From: Anagrus nilaparvatae
Lineage: Eukaryota > Arthropoda > Insecta > Hymenoptera > Mymaridae
Reading direction: 5' to 3'
DNA length: 64,000 nucleotides
Assembly: GCA_022575985.1 (NCBI GenBank)
Contig: JAKSXM010000205.1
Coordinates: 124,001-188,000 of the forward strand
Shown: positions 11,300-21,155 of the stretch, piece by piece
Layout: every line of letters starts with the position of its first letter
Numbering within the stretch: the stretch's first letter is position 1
Program-made: the position numbers and the translations under genes
Notes under the pieces: model-generated
What the model was told of the DNA's origin: nothing
The model's database searches: none
Seen by the model: only the letters and a program-made list of their open reading frames with translations

Positions 11300-12298
11300 T
11301 ATATTTAACCAATTATTATAAAGTTGTTTTTTTTATGTTTTTATATAATCTATATTTTTTATACTTTTTTTAAGTTTAAAATATAAGTGAAAATAGAAAA
11401 ATCAAATTTTTCATTTTTTTAAAAATATTTTGACTAAATTGCAAATGTTGACTAACACATCTTTATACTACATACAACCATCTAAAATTATACTAATACA
11501 CTTTTTTTAGGTTTATTTATCATTTATGTGCATATTTTAATACAGAGTTGTACTTAAAAAATTTTTTTTTTATTTTGAAACTATAAATATTTTACCTTTT
11601 TATGGTAAAAAACAGATTTTTTTTTTCATTCAGCAGCTAAAAAAATTTAAAAAAAAAATTTTTTTTTGGATCTCGGTAGCCTTTTATTTAGTATACACAA
11701 AAACGGTCATTTTCCATCCAGCAGAATTTTATTTCATAAGAAATTGCGTTGAAGCTGATTTTTGTCCACTTTTTTTTTTTACTACACTGTGGTACGCCTT
11801 GCAAGTGATTATAAAAATATACTATCGAAATACTTCAATCACTCTGCGGGGGTTGGCGCGCGTTATTCTTATCATTAATTACATATATATATATATATAT
11901 ATATATGAAGAACATTTTTTCTAAAATCCAACTAATTTTTTTTATAATTTATTCCAGAAAAGTTAAATTAAACTTATTTCACATACTTGAGTAATTATTT
12001 ATGAGTTCCAAAAATTATGTATTTTATATAATTCAAAGTTTTTTATACTAAAAAAGTAATAATAATTAAATTTCTTATTTATTGAATTAGATAAATTAAC
12101 TTATTTAACAGCAGAAGATGTAGAAATCTTGATATACTATAAGTAAGTATTTTTAGAATTTTAATTTTAATTTTAAGATATGCAAATATTAACATTTATT
12201 AACATTTATTTAATAAATTTTAACTTTAAGATTACTATGATTACAAATATTAAACGAATAAAAATAAAATTATGAAACGGTAAAAAAAGAGAATTCCT
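11300..12298. other. AT-rich intergenic DNA
   Basis: No gene was recognised. An (AT)n microsatellite lies at about 11884-11906. Confidence 0.5.
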
Positions 12299-12498
12299 TT
12301 AATCGTTATAGGTCAGTCTTCTTCGGACATCTACTGCACCTGGCTCCGGGATGTGGCACCCTCTTTGAGCTCGAACCCGTCGTAATTGCTTCTTTCTAAA
12401 ATTTTGGCATTTGTTCTTAATTGAATTGTATCCCGCTCTCATATTCTCCATGGCTTCATTTCTTTTGTTATGGTGTAGATGCCATTGATAATACCACC
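12299..12498 (-). CDS. BEN-like gene, exon 3 (3' end)
   Basis: The exon follows an acceptor (TTTTTAG) and starts in phase 1, completing a Trp codon. It then reads WYYQWHLHHNKRNE and continues to a TAA stop. The second half is basic, with QNFRKKQLRRVRAQRG. The frame stays open exactly across the predicted junction, which supports the splice model. Confidence 0.55.
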
Positions 12499-12574
12499 CT
12501 AAAAATAATTCAATGAATTATTATCCTTTTTATAATGTAAATAAAAATTAATTTGAATAATTTTTAATTCTTAC

Positions 12575-12782
12575 AAAAAACACACTCAAGTTTCCTAGGA
12601 GTAAAAGGCTTTATCTCTTGATTTACAACTGCTCTGGCTGGACACAATCTTCTAAAAACAATCGTCTCACTCCACGTCGCATCCAGCAATGCGCAGAAAA
12701 ATGATCCTGGTTGAGTGTTTGGGTTGTTAAAATTGTAATTAAACATATCTCCGTCTACATATTTGCCGCCGCCTAAATATAC
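12575..12782 (-). CDS. BEN-like gene, exon 2 (domain core)
   Basis: The exon is flanked by TTATCAG and GTAAGA splice signals and is in phase with both neighbours. It encodes VYLGGGKYVDGDMFN, then SFFCALLDATWSETIVF, then KPFTPRKLECVF. The order of a glycine-rich start, an ALLDA-type helix with the following S-E-T segment, and a late P-K-L helix resembles a BEN domain, a DNA/protein-interaction module common in insect chromatin proteins. The assignment rests on pattern memory only. A diverged copy or an unrelated insect-specific family is possible. Confidence 0.5.
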
Positions 12783-12866
12783 CTGATAATTAGAAATAAT
12801 AAATAGGTTAGTCTCACATATGTGTATATATTTTGGCAGAAAAAATATAAATTAAATGATTCTTAC

Positions 12867-13219
12867 TCTTCCATCCTCTTCATAATATTTTCTCTCTCTA
12901 CCAGGCGATTGTGGCAAATCCCTCGCTAGAAGGCATTCTTGCAATCTACTCCGATAATTAACTTGGAGATCATTTAGTCTTGTAATATACCTAGGTCTAT
13001 TTGGAATTTCAACATGATTCAGAATAGGAATAAATGCAGGTTGAGGAGGTAATTGGTTTACAACTTGAGCGGCTTGCTGCGCTTGTACTCGATGATTATC
13101 TGGGTTTGCTAATATTGGATTTACGCCTGCTGGGTCATTTTCATCGGGTTGCTCTTGCCGCAATATCACTTGAGGTAATTGGTTTACAACTTGAGCGGCT
13201 TGCTGCGCTTGTACTCAAT
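12867..13219 (-). CDS. BEN-like gene, exon 1 (5' end unresolved, possibly pseudogene)
   Basis: The open frame is rich in Gln, Pro and Asn (for example VQAQQAAQVVNQLP) and ends at GAAGA/GTAAGA, phase 0 into exon 2. There is no in-frame ATG. The frame is closed upstream by a TGA near 13218. That stop lies in a second copy of the NPDNH-VQAQQAAQVVNQLP segment, offset by 126 bp, where CGA has become TGA. So either an upstream intron joins after the stop or the gene is dead. Exon 1 gives no functional motif. Confidence 0.4.
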
Positions 13220-13236
13220 GATTATCTGGGTAAAGA
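13047..13236 (-). repeat. In-frame direct duplication, 126-bp offset
   Basis: About 62 bp at 13047-13110 recur at 13173-13236. They are nearly identical apart from the CGA/TGA difference and a small indel. The 126-bp offset equals 42 codons, so the duplication kept the frame. It lies in the Gln-rich first exon of the BEN-like gene. Confidence 0.8.
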
Positions 13237-13342
13237 AATTTTTTTTCTGTAAGCATAAAAGAGTTTATATTGCAATTATTACAAATTTTACAAAATTTAC
13301 GAATTATACTAAAAGGCATAATTTTATAATATATTACCTTCA

Positions 13343-13533
13343 TTGCTTATTTGCCTTATAAAAACTGATTTTTTTTTCAGTATGCCTTTTTTCTTAAGTC
13401 TCCTTTTAAATATTCATAATAATTTCAGAGAATTCCTGTGATAGGCTTTATTCTATGCCCTTTATCAGAAACACTGGCATTGAAGTAGGTTTCGGAATTT
13501 TCTCCGGGAAATATATTACATATTTCGTTTGCC
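13343..13533 (-). pseudogene. Decayed exon of an insect-type gene
   Basis: After an acceptor-like TTTCACAG, the minus strand reads KKLKELANEICNIFPGENSE, then a segment with YEYLKGDLRKK, interrupted by in-frame TGA codons, and meets a GTAATA donor-like site. The E-I-C-x-x-F-P-x-E-x-x-x-T-Y-F pattern followed by a K-x-D-L-R-K-K stretch is typical of an uncharacterised insect protein family I have seen only as hypothetical entries. It could be a 5' part of the BEN-like gene or an unrelated remnant. Confidence 0.3.
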
Positions 13534-14070
13534 AGTTCTTTCAATTTTTTAGTTGAGATACTGTGAAATTTATTATGTTTGTGTGCAAAAGAAAAATACA
13601 TTTTATTGGAAAAAGATTATTTTTTGAAAAATCAGCATAGCTAGGATTATAAGAGTTAAAAAAAAAACTTTCATAAAATTTATCAAATAAAGGAAATCTA
13701 GGAAAATTAAAATTTAAATATAAAAAACACAAAAAAATATAATAAAAATTTTTTTTTTTAAGTTTTAAGAGCATCATTGCGCTTTAGCTTAAAAAAATTA
13801 ATATTTAAAAAAACTTGAGATATTTTTAACTGCTATTATACCAGACATTTTAAATAATTTTTTTTACAATCAAGAAATATTTTTATTCTTCATAGAATAA
13901 TTAAAGCAGAATTACTCAAAATTTTCCAATGGACACCCTACTTGGTAAGTTGAAACAGCTTTTGACTCTTCCCTTCCAATAACTGTGCGGGATAGTAAAC
14001 TATTATTGCTTATGAAGGATTTAATACAATTTTTCTATCATCATTATTTTCTAAATATTTTTTTAGACCC
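13534..14070. other. AT-rich intergenic DNA
   Basis: No supportable gene or mobile element was seen here. Confidence 0.5.
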
Positions 14071-14089
14071 GGTATAATACAATTAAATT

Positions 14090-14521
14090 GGAGGCCGGAA
14101 GGAGCCGTCCCGGAAATGCTGCACAGTACCGCTAACTGGTACAGTGTGGCAGAGTACGTACGCGTGACACTGATTAAAAAAAAGGTGGAAGGTTTTCTCT
14201 CGTAGGAAAATTTCCTTTATTGACAGCGTATGGCGAAGAAATGCCTTGGCTGCATTGTTTCCGGACCGAAGTAATACCTAAACAGGGAGTCCCGGTCCGG
14301 ATTTTATGATATTGTCATAAATGCAGGAGGGTGGGGAGTTTAGTGAGTATTGTAATTCCTCCTCAGTTATACTGAGTATCTGGGCAACCCAAGATACAAA
14401 TTTGAGGTTGAGTCCTAAATAACCATACAGAATGTGGTGTATGGTATGCGTAAATGCATTCTCCTCGTCCTACAAAAAAGGCCCCTTCTTGAAGAACCCA
14501 AAAAAAAAAAAAAAAAAAAAA
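14090..14521 (+). mobile_element. R1-clade LINE, 3' end with poly(A)
   Basis: The segment 14094-14205 encodes the reverse-transcriptase protein's C-terminal tail (PEMLHSTANWYSVAEYVRV then KKKVEGFLS and a stop). This pattern ends the ORF2 of R1-clade non-LTR elements. A comparatively GC-rich 3' UTR follows, ending in an A tract at about 14500-14521. The 5' part of the element is absent, as expected for a truncated insertion. No target duplication could be recognised. Confidence 0.65.
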
Positions 14522-14522
14522 A

Positions 14523-15785
14523 ATACGATTAAAACATTAATGAATAAAGTTTATATGCAAATAAAGAATAAAATTATTTTTATAATTACACTTTTCACGA
14601 TTAATTTTTTGGTAGTTATAGTTTTATTTTGTTCAGGTTCTCCTTTATCATTAATTGTGTTTTGTATATCATTCTAGCCTACATAAGTAGATTGAATCTT
14701 AAACGAAAAAATCCTTAAATTGTTTTTAAACAAAAACAATTGTTGTTTTATTCCTTAAAAATAATTTTTCATTTGAGATTCTGGTTAACAAATTTAATTT
14801 AAAAAACAGAAAATATTTTGAAAGAAAAATCTTATAGCTAAAAAAAAGATAAAAAAAACAAAGTAAAATTTTTAATTATTAGGATGCAAATTATAAAGTT
14901 TGACTTGAAAAAAAAATTATTTATTAATTATTTTTTCTCATTTTAAAAATTTTAAAATACTAAAGTTCACCACTTTGTTAAATTAATTAATTTTTTTCAA
15001 TTTAAAACTAATTTTTTAATATTAAAGATTTATAAATGTTTCAAATTTCTCTGCATTAAAGTATAAAAAAATAATTTTTTTAACCTTAAAAAATTCTTGT
15101 ATTTTCTCTATCTTGTTGATTAACTTGCAACTTGCTTTAATTGCTTTAAATTTCAAGTAAAACGCAGCGGGGGCGGGGAGGAATGAGCTTTTTCAGAGGG
15201 GTGAAAAAGGTGACATTTTTAGGGTGGTGGGTGAAATGAACTTAGAAGATTTTCTACTTAAGGTTTGGAATAATTTGGAGTGGGAGTCAGGGCTTGATCA
15301 GCCCCTGCTAAGAACAATAACCTAGAATACTTTAGGTTTATGGACTTAAACCCTTTTATATGACCCTTCAATCTAACAAGTAGTTTTCATCTAATTACTC
15401 ATAAATAAATTTTTTAATTTTTTAAAATTATTTATTCAATTCATGTTCAATTAACAACATAAAATAATAGTATAAGATCGGAGATAAGACCCGTCAACAT
15501 AAATATTTATATATGTGACGAAAAAGTTCAGATTGAGATTCAGGTTTATTTTTAATGCAGAGATTATTTTAATGGGCAGTTGAGGCAAATTTGAGCAGTT
15601 GTAAAGTCGGTTAGATAATTTAAGTATATTGCGTATCATGCTTTTAGAGTTGGGAGAAAATTTCTTATTCCCCTATTATCTTCATTCTACTGAGGAGCGA
15701 GTAATAAACTGAAAGGTTCGAGATTGGACCCGACCTGTGCAACGGAAAGAATAATTTATATTATGATTTTCCTGTCTATCACAGT
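14523..15785. other. AT-rich intergenic DNA with dispersed repeat fragment
   Basis: No gene was seen. Positions 15165-15360 resemble the family found at 3560-3670 and 33390-33550 (GAGGGGTGAAAAA, TTTTTAGGGTG, GGTGAAATGAACTTAGAA). Confidence 0.45.
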
Positions 15786-16045
15786 GTTCGGTTTTTACGC
15801 CGAACACCCTTAAAGCCAGAGAAACAACAACCAGTGTTGATCAAAGGCAGCAATATTTGTTAGCTGTTGAACTTATAGAAAATAATATAATTATTGAGAC
15901 ATGAATAATTAACACAATTGTTAAACAACTGGTCTTTATTATTTCATAAATGCTTTACAAGTAGCGAACTACTAGAAAGCCAAAGAGCGTCTCCACTTGT
16001 GGCGAAATGCGTCCTCGTATTTATACCCGAGAGGCGGATTTTGCA
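15786..16045 (-). mobile_element. Probable solo LTR, minus orientation
   Basis: Read on the minus strand, a TATAAATA box (complement of about 16018-16025) is followed by a GC-richer leader. About 90 bp later comes an AATAAA signal (complement near 15934-15939), and the unit can end at ACCGAACA (15786). TATA box, then polyadenylation signal at LTR spacing, suggests an LTR promoter and R region. The outer U3 boundary is not defined, and no linked gag or pol is nearby. Confidence 0.4.
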
Positions 16046-16520
16046 CACTGTGACGTATTTGCTTCTAGAAAATTCGTGATGTTTCTTAGAACGATTAAAA
16101 TGATATTAATTTGCATATTTGCATTATTTTATGTTACAATGCATTTAATTGTTCTATTACAATTTGTTTTTATGTTTTACATTGTTTTTAATACTTTTAT
16201 ATTTTTATAATTAATTAATAATTATTTAATTATGAGTTGATACTTAATCTAGAATGTTCTTAAATTACTATTTTGCTTAATTCTACTATTATCTTTACTA
16301 TATACAATATTTACATTGAAATGGAATCTTATCATTATTGAATAGATTCATTTGGCATCGATGCATATTCCGGATTATGCATCGTTGCATTTTTATTTTA
16401 TGTTTAACGTTTTTCTAATTATTTAAATTGTAAGTCTGAGAGGTGGCGACCTCTGAACTACTTGTACAAGATTTTAATCAACTGGTAAATATGAATGATT
16501 TATATTTAGCGGGCTCGATT

Positions 16521-17209
16521 TTATCGATTTATATTTGATTTTCTCATTTTACCCTTCATACACGGATGTACCCCGTTTCTGTACCCTACAAAACCCCTGG
16601 TAAAATTGAAATATAAACAATTTCTGTAGGGTGGTTTTTCATTATTCCACTTGCCCAAGACACGCTCAACAGAAGCAATTAATCTAGGTATTTTTAAATT
16701 ATTTAAAACCAAGTATCCAAGATTTTTAAATAATGGGCGGTTTTTATAATTTCTATCTCTTAATTTTAGCCAAAAAACGTCGATTTTTTTTTCATCTTAT
16801 ATCTTGTAGATCGTAATATAAAGTACAATCCCATTCATTATTGAGAATCCTAATATTTTATGTATCAAAAAATGATTCTGGCAAAGTTTCTAAAAGTGGA
16901 ACTAGCTTTGGATTCTCTAAATAAAAATTTCTACTTCAAGAATTTTCTGGATTAAAAAGTAGCAAATAATTAACCCATTGATATAAAGTAAAATCGGTAC
17001 AAGTTTGTATTTCTACACAAGATTTTATTAAAAAATTTCGACAATTTTGTTTAAACTGTAAGATAGTATTTTCTTTAATATTATCATTTAACTCTAAATA
17101 TACTGCTATATTAGGACCAATATGTTAATTCATTAATATGTTTCATAAATGCTGCGTTTTTTGGATCTATATAAGTTATTTGTTTACTTTTTGTGTATTG
17201 TGGAAGCAT
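16521..17209 (-). pseudogene. hAT transposase C-terminal pseudogene, copy 3
   Basis: Minus-strand segments in shifting frames read QITYIDPKNAAF, then FKQNCRNFLIKSCVEIQ. The last segment has LKIPRLIASVERVLGKWNNE, the hAT dimerisation motif with the catalytic-region Glu. Stops and frameshifts separate the parts. The family differs from copies 1 and 2. Confidence 0.6.
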
Positions 17210-17620
17210 ATATAAATTTATAAGCACAAAAAACAAAAAAATTAAAGGATGCCCTGTTTTAGAACGATTGGCGAGTTTCCTTGTAATCATTTATTATTTA
17301 TTTTGATTTTTTTTAGACAAATTCTAGAAATAGCATATGCAATTTTAGTAATGGATTATTTAGCTTATTAGCGATAACTCTAGCAATTTTTCTGTTTCTA
17401 GCAAATGAATCCTTATTTTTACTTTCTCTGTGATGTCTGATCATGCATGTATTTTAACAAAAAATCTTTAAAATTTAGTGCATGACCTGACGTTATATTT
17501 CTTAATTACCTAGAGCTTTATTTTTTAAAAAAGGAGCTTTATTGTTTATTAACATTTAAATTTTATTTTAAAATAGGATTTTAATTATAAATATTTAAAA
17601 TCTTTGGATACTAACATTTA

Positions 17621-17655
<35 letters not shown>

Positions 17656-18373
17656 AGAAAAAGCTCATTCAATAATTTTTATTAATGAATATTGTTCACG
17701 CATTATGTTTTGATTAGATATTCGTAAGTTATTATTGATAATGCATAAATAAGAAGGTGGGAGTTATTGTCATACTCATTAATAAAAAAAAGAATTAAAT
17801 TAGTGGGAGACAAAAAAGTTTGTATGGGGCAAAATGGTTAAAAGGCCCATCGGAAGTGATTTTTAATCAGTAATCGTTAACATCTGGCCATAAATTAATA
17901 ATTAAAGGGTTGACATTAACTTTACCCTTTTCTTATTTTTGCAATTTATAATTTTTTTTTATTTTGTCAATTTATTTTCTTTTTTTGTTTATTAAATCCA
18001 ATTAGTTGAATTGTTGTTTTTTTTTATTTATTTAACAATTTTTATATTTCCTTTTTGTGTGCTATAAAGCAGTTTTACCTTTTTTTGGTGTTTGATTATT
18101 TTTGTGTGCTAATAAAAGCACTCGTTTGTGGATTATATTTTTTTGGATCAAGAAGAAACCAGTGAGTTTATTTAATTATTTAATTATTAATAAGCACTTT
18201 TGTAATCTGTCGATATTCTGCTTTAAATCTTGCAATTATTGATGTTAATGATCTAGTCATTATCGGGCATGTATCTGTGCAAATTTATGTTATATTTTCT
18301 AAATTAATACCTTAATCTAGAAAGAATTTTTTAAATTTTAAATATAAAGTTTCTGCGTCTGCTAACAATTCTT
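17210..18373. other. AT-rich intergenic DNA
   Basis: It holds an (AT)n microsatellite at about 17630-17654 and a repeated GTGTGCTA-containing word at 18056 and 18103. No gene was recognised. Confidence 0.5.
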
Positions 18374-19065
18374 CTAATGTATATATTTGAAAAATATATA
18401 GTCATTTGAGTCTATTTTTCTTTTTCGATGTATATGAAGCATTGCCAATCTACTTAATCGTTCTTGGTTCATAGTTGCCCTTAACCAAGATTCTAGTCTT
18501 CTGATGGATGAAAAGTAGCTGCTAATAAAAAAAAAAATTAATGTACGGATAAGTCAATGAATCACATTCATTTAAAAAGTGAATAGCATCAAAAGAATGA
18601 GTTTCTAAATTATTCCTCCATAAAATATTTTATTTTTCAAGCTCTGGTTGTAAATTTTTAGTTACTAATTCAGAGTTATCTATTAAGAAAAATTTATGTT
18701 TTTTTACTAGTTTCAGCACGGTATTTTAAGATTTCATGAAAATTTTCCTTATTTACGGGCCTTTCGTCATCATCGCTCAATATTTAATTATCATCATCAT
18801 TTTCAATATTTAATTTTCCATCTTCCCGATGACCACCAAGTGAAATATTTTATATTAAATATTTTTCAAGAATAATAATAGTTTTAACTATTAGATGAAG
18901 ATTTTTACGATTTTTAGCAATAGTTTGTAAACGCAAACTGTCGATTTGATTGTCGATTACTTTTTCTGGATTTAGGTTAGCCAAGAAATCTTTTGCCACT
19001 TGAACAGCTTCATGGTGGTACATATTTGGAATATGTTTAGTCAAGTATCCATCGTGGACATATAG
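18374..19065 (-). pseudogene. hAT (ZMYM6/DUF4371-like) pseudogene, 3' half
   Basis: The frame reads YVHDGYLTKHIPN, HHEAVQVAKDFLANLNPEK and then IDSLRLQTIAKNRKNLHLIV, a standard segment of TTF-zinc-finger hAT transposases. After stops, the C-terminal dimerisation tail appears as FSSIRRLESWLRATMNQERL (about 18514 downward). The large middle of the transposase is missing, so the copy was internally deleted. Its upstream half lies at 20702-21155, separated by a 1,632-bp insertion. Confidence 0.75.
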
Positions 19066-20697
19066 GGGCATATCTCACCAAGTGGTTATATTTCTAATTT
19101 TATAAAATAAATTTTATTTTTGAGAGCACAATAACGATATTTGGACATAAGTTTAATAAAACAATAAAAATTAAGATTTTCTTTGCGTAACTTAATTTGA
19201 AGCTACGGCGTTTGATAAATGAACTTCTTAAATTAAAAAATATATTTAAGGTTATAATTACTAAATGATGAAATTAGTTCTCAAAAATACTGGAAAATAT
19301 AGAGGTATATAACAATAATTTTTATTTCTGTCCAAAAACCAATAATAAGAAGATAAATTTTCAATTTTTTTATAAACAAAAAATTAAATGTTCTACAGAC
19401 TTCGCTATAGATATAGCTAGGCTAAGCTCCCTGAATCTTTAACTCATTGCTCATCGCATTGCTCACATAAAGCCTAAAATATAGTTAACGTTAAAGTTAC
19501 TGCTAAAATTATGGGCGGATCAAAAGGGGGGTGGTAAGGGTAATTGTCTCCCCTGAGCTCCAAAAAATGCATGTTTTTTGTTCATAATTTTGTTTTTTAA
19601 TACAAATTTCATAAGAAAACATACAAAATTTTGCTTAAGCGCCCCACCCGCTTAGGCCATTTTCTGAATCCGCCACTGGTTAAAATATGATCGCATTATC
19701 TTATTATAATTTATTAAATCATTTAGTTGTGCCTTTTATGATTTTTGAAACATTTTTTTAGAGTTTTTGATTTTTTTCAAAATGTATTTTTCTTGAAATA
19801 TAGATTTTAATGATCCACTAAGTATGACCTACAACTACATAATTTTATTTATTTTTTTAAAGCACTAAATTCAAATCAAAAACATCTTTTTTGAACTAAG
19901 AATGAAATATAGGTAGTTCTTACACACGTTTGTTATTTTTAGGTTATTGGTAAACAATGCTTCTAAATTGTACGATTATTTTATATAAAACTGAGGTTTA
20001 TACATACAATGCATTAAATCAAGCTATGCCGTTTTTTTAACTGAAATCTTATAACATTTTACATAAATCACAAAAGATTTTGCGAAGATTTTTTAAAAAT
20101 TGAACGAGTGCCATTAAAAAATATAATTTTAGTACCAAAATTACGCATCGACAACAAAGCCTTTTGGTGTCGATATCTACTAAATTATTGGAGGCACCAG
20201 TTTTTCTCAAATCACTTTCAAATTGTGAAACATTGTAGAGAATTTTCACAATAGTTAGAAATAAAAATTGTTCACGGCATTCATTTGTGGCTGAAAAAAC
20301 TTTCTTTGATCGTATTTATTTGAAAATGTGGTTACCAATGTTTCAGCTGGAAGAATTTTTTTTAGAAAAGTAGCACACTGTTTTAATTATGTAAAGAAAT
20401 TAAATATATTATTAATTTATCAAAATCTATTTATAAAAAGGCAAATGGTTTTACGGCATTCCCACTGTAATGTTAAGAATTTAAAAAACTTAACAAGGTT
20501 ACCAACAAAATATTAGGGTTTCGAACCATTCCAAGGTTGTTATTTCATAATAATTAACGAAATTAGGCAAAAAAATTTCTTGAGGCTTGAGAAGAAATAT
20601 ATATAAATAAATTTCAATAATTTTTTTTTGAAACAGAAAACTGGATTTTCATTAAAACCCTCATGTATGCAATATAACCACTTGGTGAGATATGCCC
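19066..20697. mobile_element. 1,632-bp DNA element with 27-bp TIRs, 4-bp TSD
   Basis: The ends are perfect 27-bp inverted repeats beginning GGGCATATCTCACCAAGTGG. ATAG flanks both sides (19062-19065 and 20698-20701). Removing the element and one ATAG restores the hAT frame across FKKL-YVHDG, so the empty site is reconstructed from the sequence itself. The interior is AT-rich and shows no transposase I recognise. It contains a repeat-like patch at about 19511-19678. The 4-bp duplication and the GGGC ends do not match a superfamily I can name with confidence. Confidence 0.85.
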
Positions 20698-20701
20698 ATA
20701 G

Positions 20702-21155
20702 TTTTTTGAATGTGGTTACAACTGTATTTACAAAATAATTTAGTTGGACATGTTTATTGTATCCCCCAAGTCGTTTTGTTACAAAAAAGGGGCAGTATTT
20801 GCAATATAATGCTTTCATGTACCTGAGAAAAAACTAACCATTCAAAATTTTCTAAATCAGTATGTTTTGCAAACCTGTTTATTAATCTTCCCTTTTGAGT
20901 GTGTTTTTTGTAAGGGAAAATGTAATTTTTTGGTGGTACCCATGGATTCAATATTATATTTCTTTTGATTTCATCATCTAACTCTTGGTCTATATAATTT
21001 CCGATATCATATTTAATTTTATTAGTAAAATTAGAATCAGCTAGCTTTATCTCAGAAGAACATTTAGATTTTCCTTGAATATTTTCTAATATTATATCGT
21101 CCGTATTCATATTATTACTATTCACTAATGTAATAAATTGATCTTTTAATGGCAA
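20702..21155 (-). pseudogene. hAT (ZMYM6/DUF4371-like) pseudogene, 5' half
   Basis: It reads KYDIGNYIDQELDDEIKRN, then LNPWVPPKNYIFP, then FEWLVFSQ. After a frameshift near 20818 come ALYCKYCPFFVTKRLGGYNK and VVTTFKKL. This is the TTF-type zinc-finger N-terminus of ZMYM6-like hAT transposases, including the C-x-x-C pair. The frame continues into 19065 once the intervening element is removed. Confidence 0.8.

Noticed and set aside
10903..11321. Several overlapping open frames on both strands across the minisatellite, giving Trp/Pro/Lys-rich periodic peptides
   Set aside because: They follow automatically from a stop-free 19-bp unit arranged in 57-bp steps. There is no start context, splice structure or known domain.
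17630..17654. Possible CRISPR-like or tandem array
   Set aside because: It is a plain AT dinucleotide microsatellite; no spaced identical repeats occur in the window and the DNA is eukaryotic.
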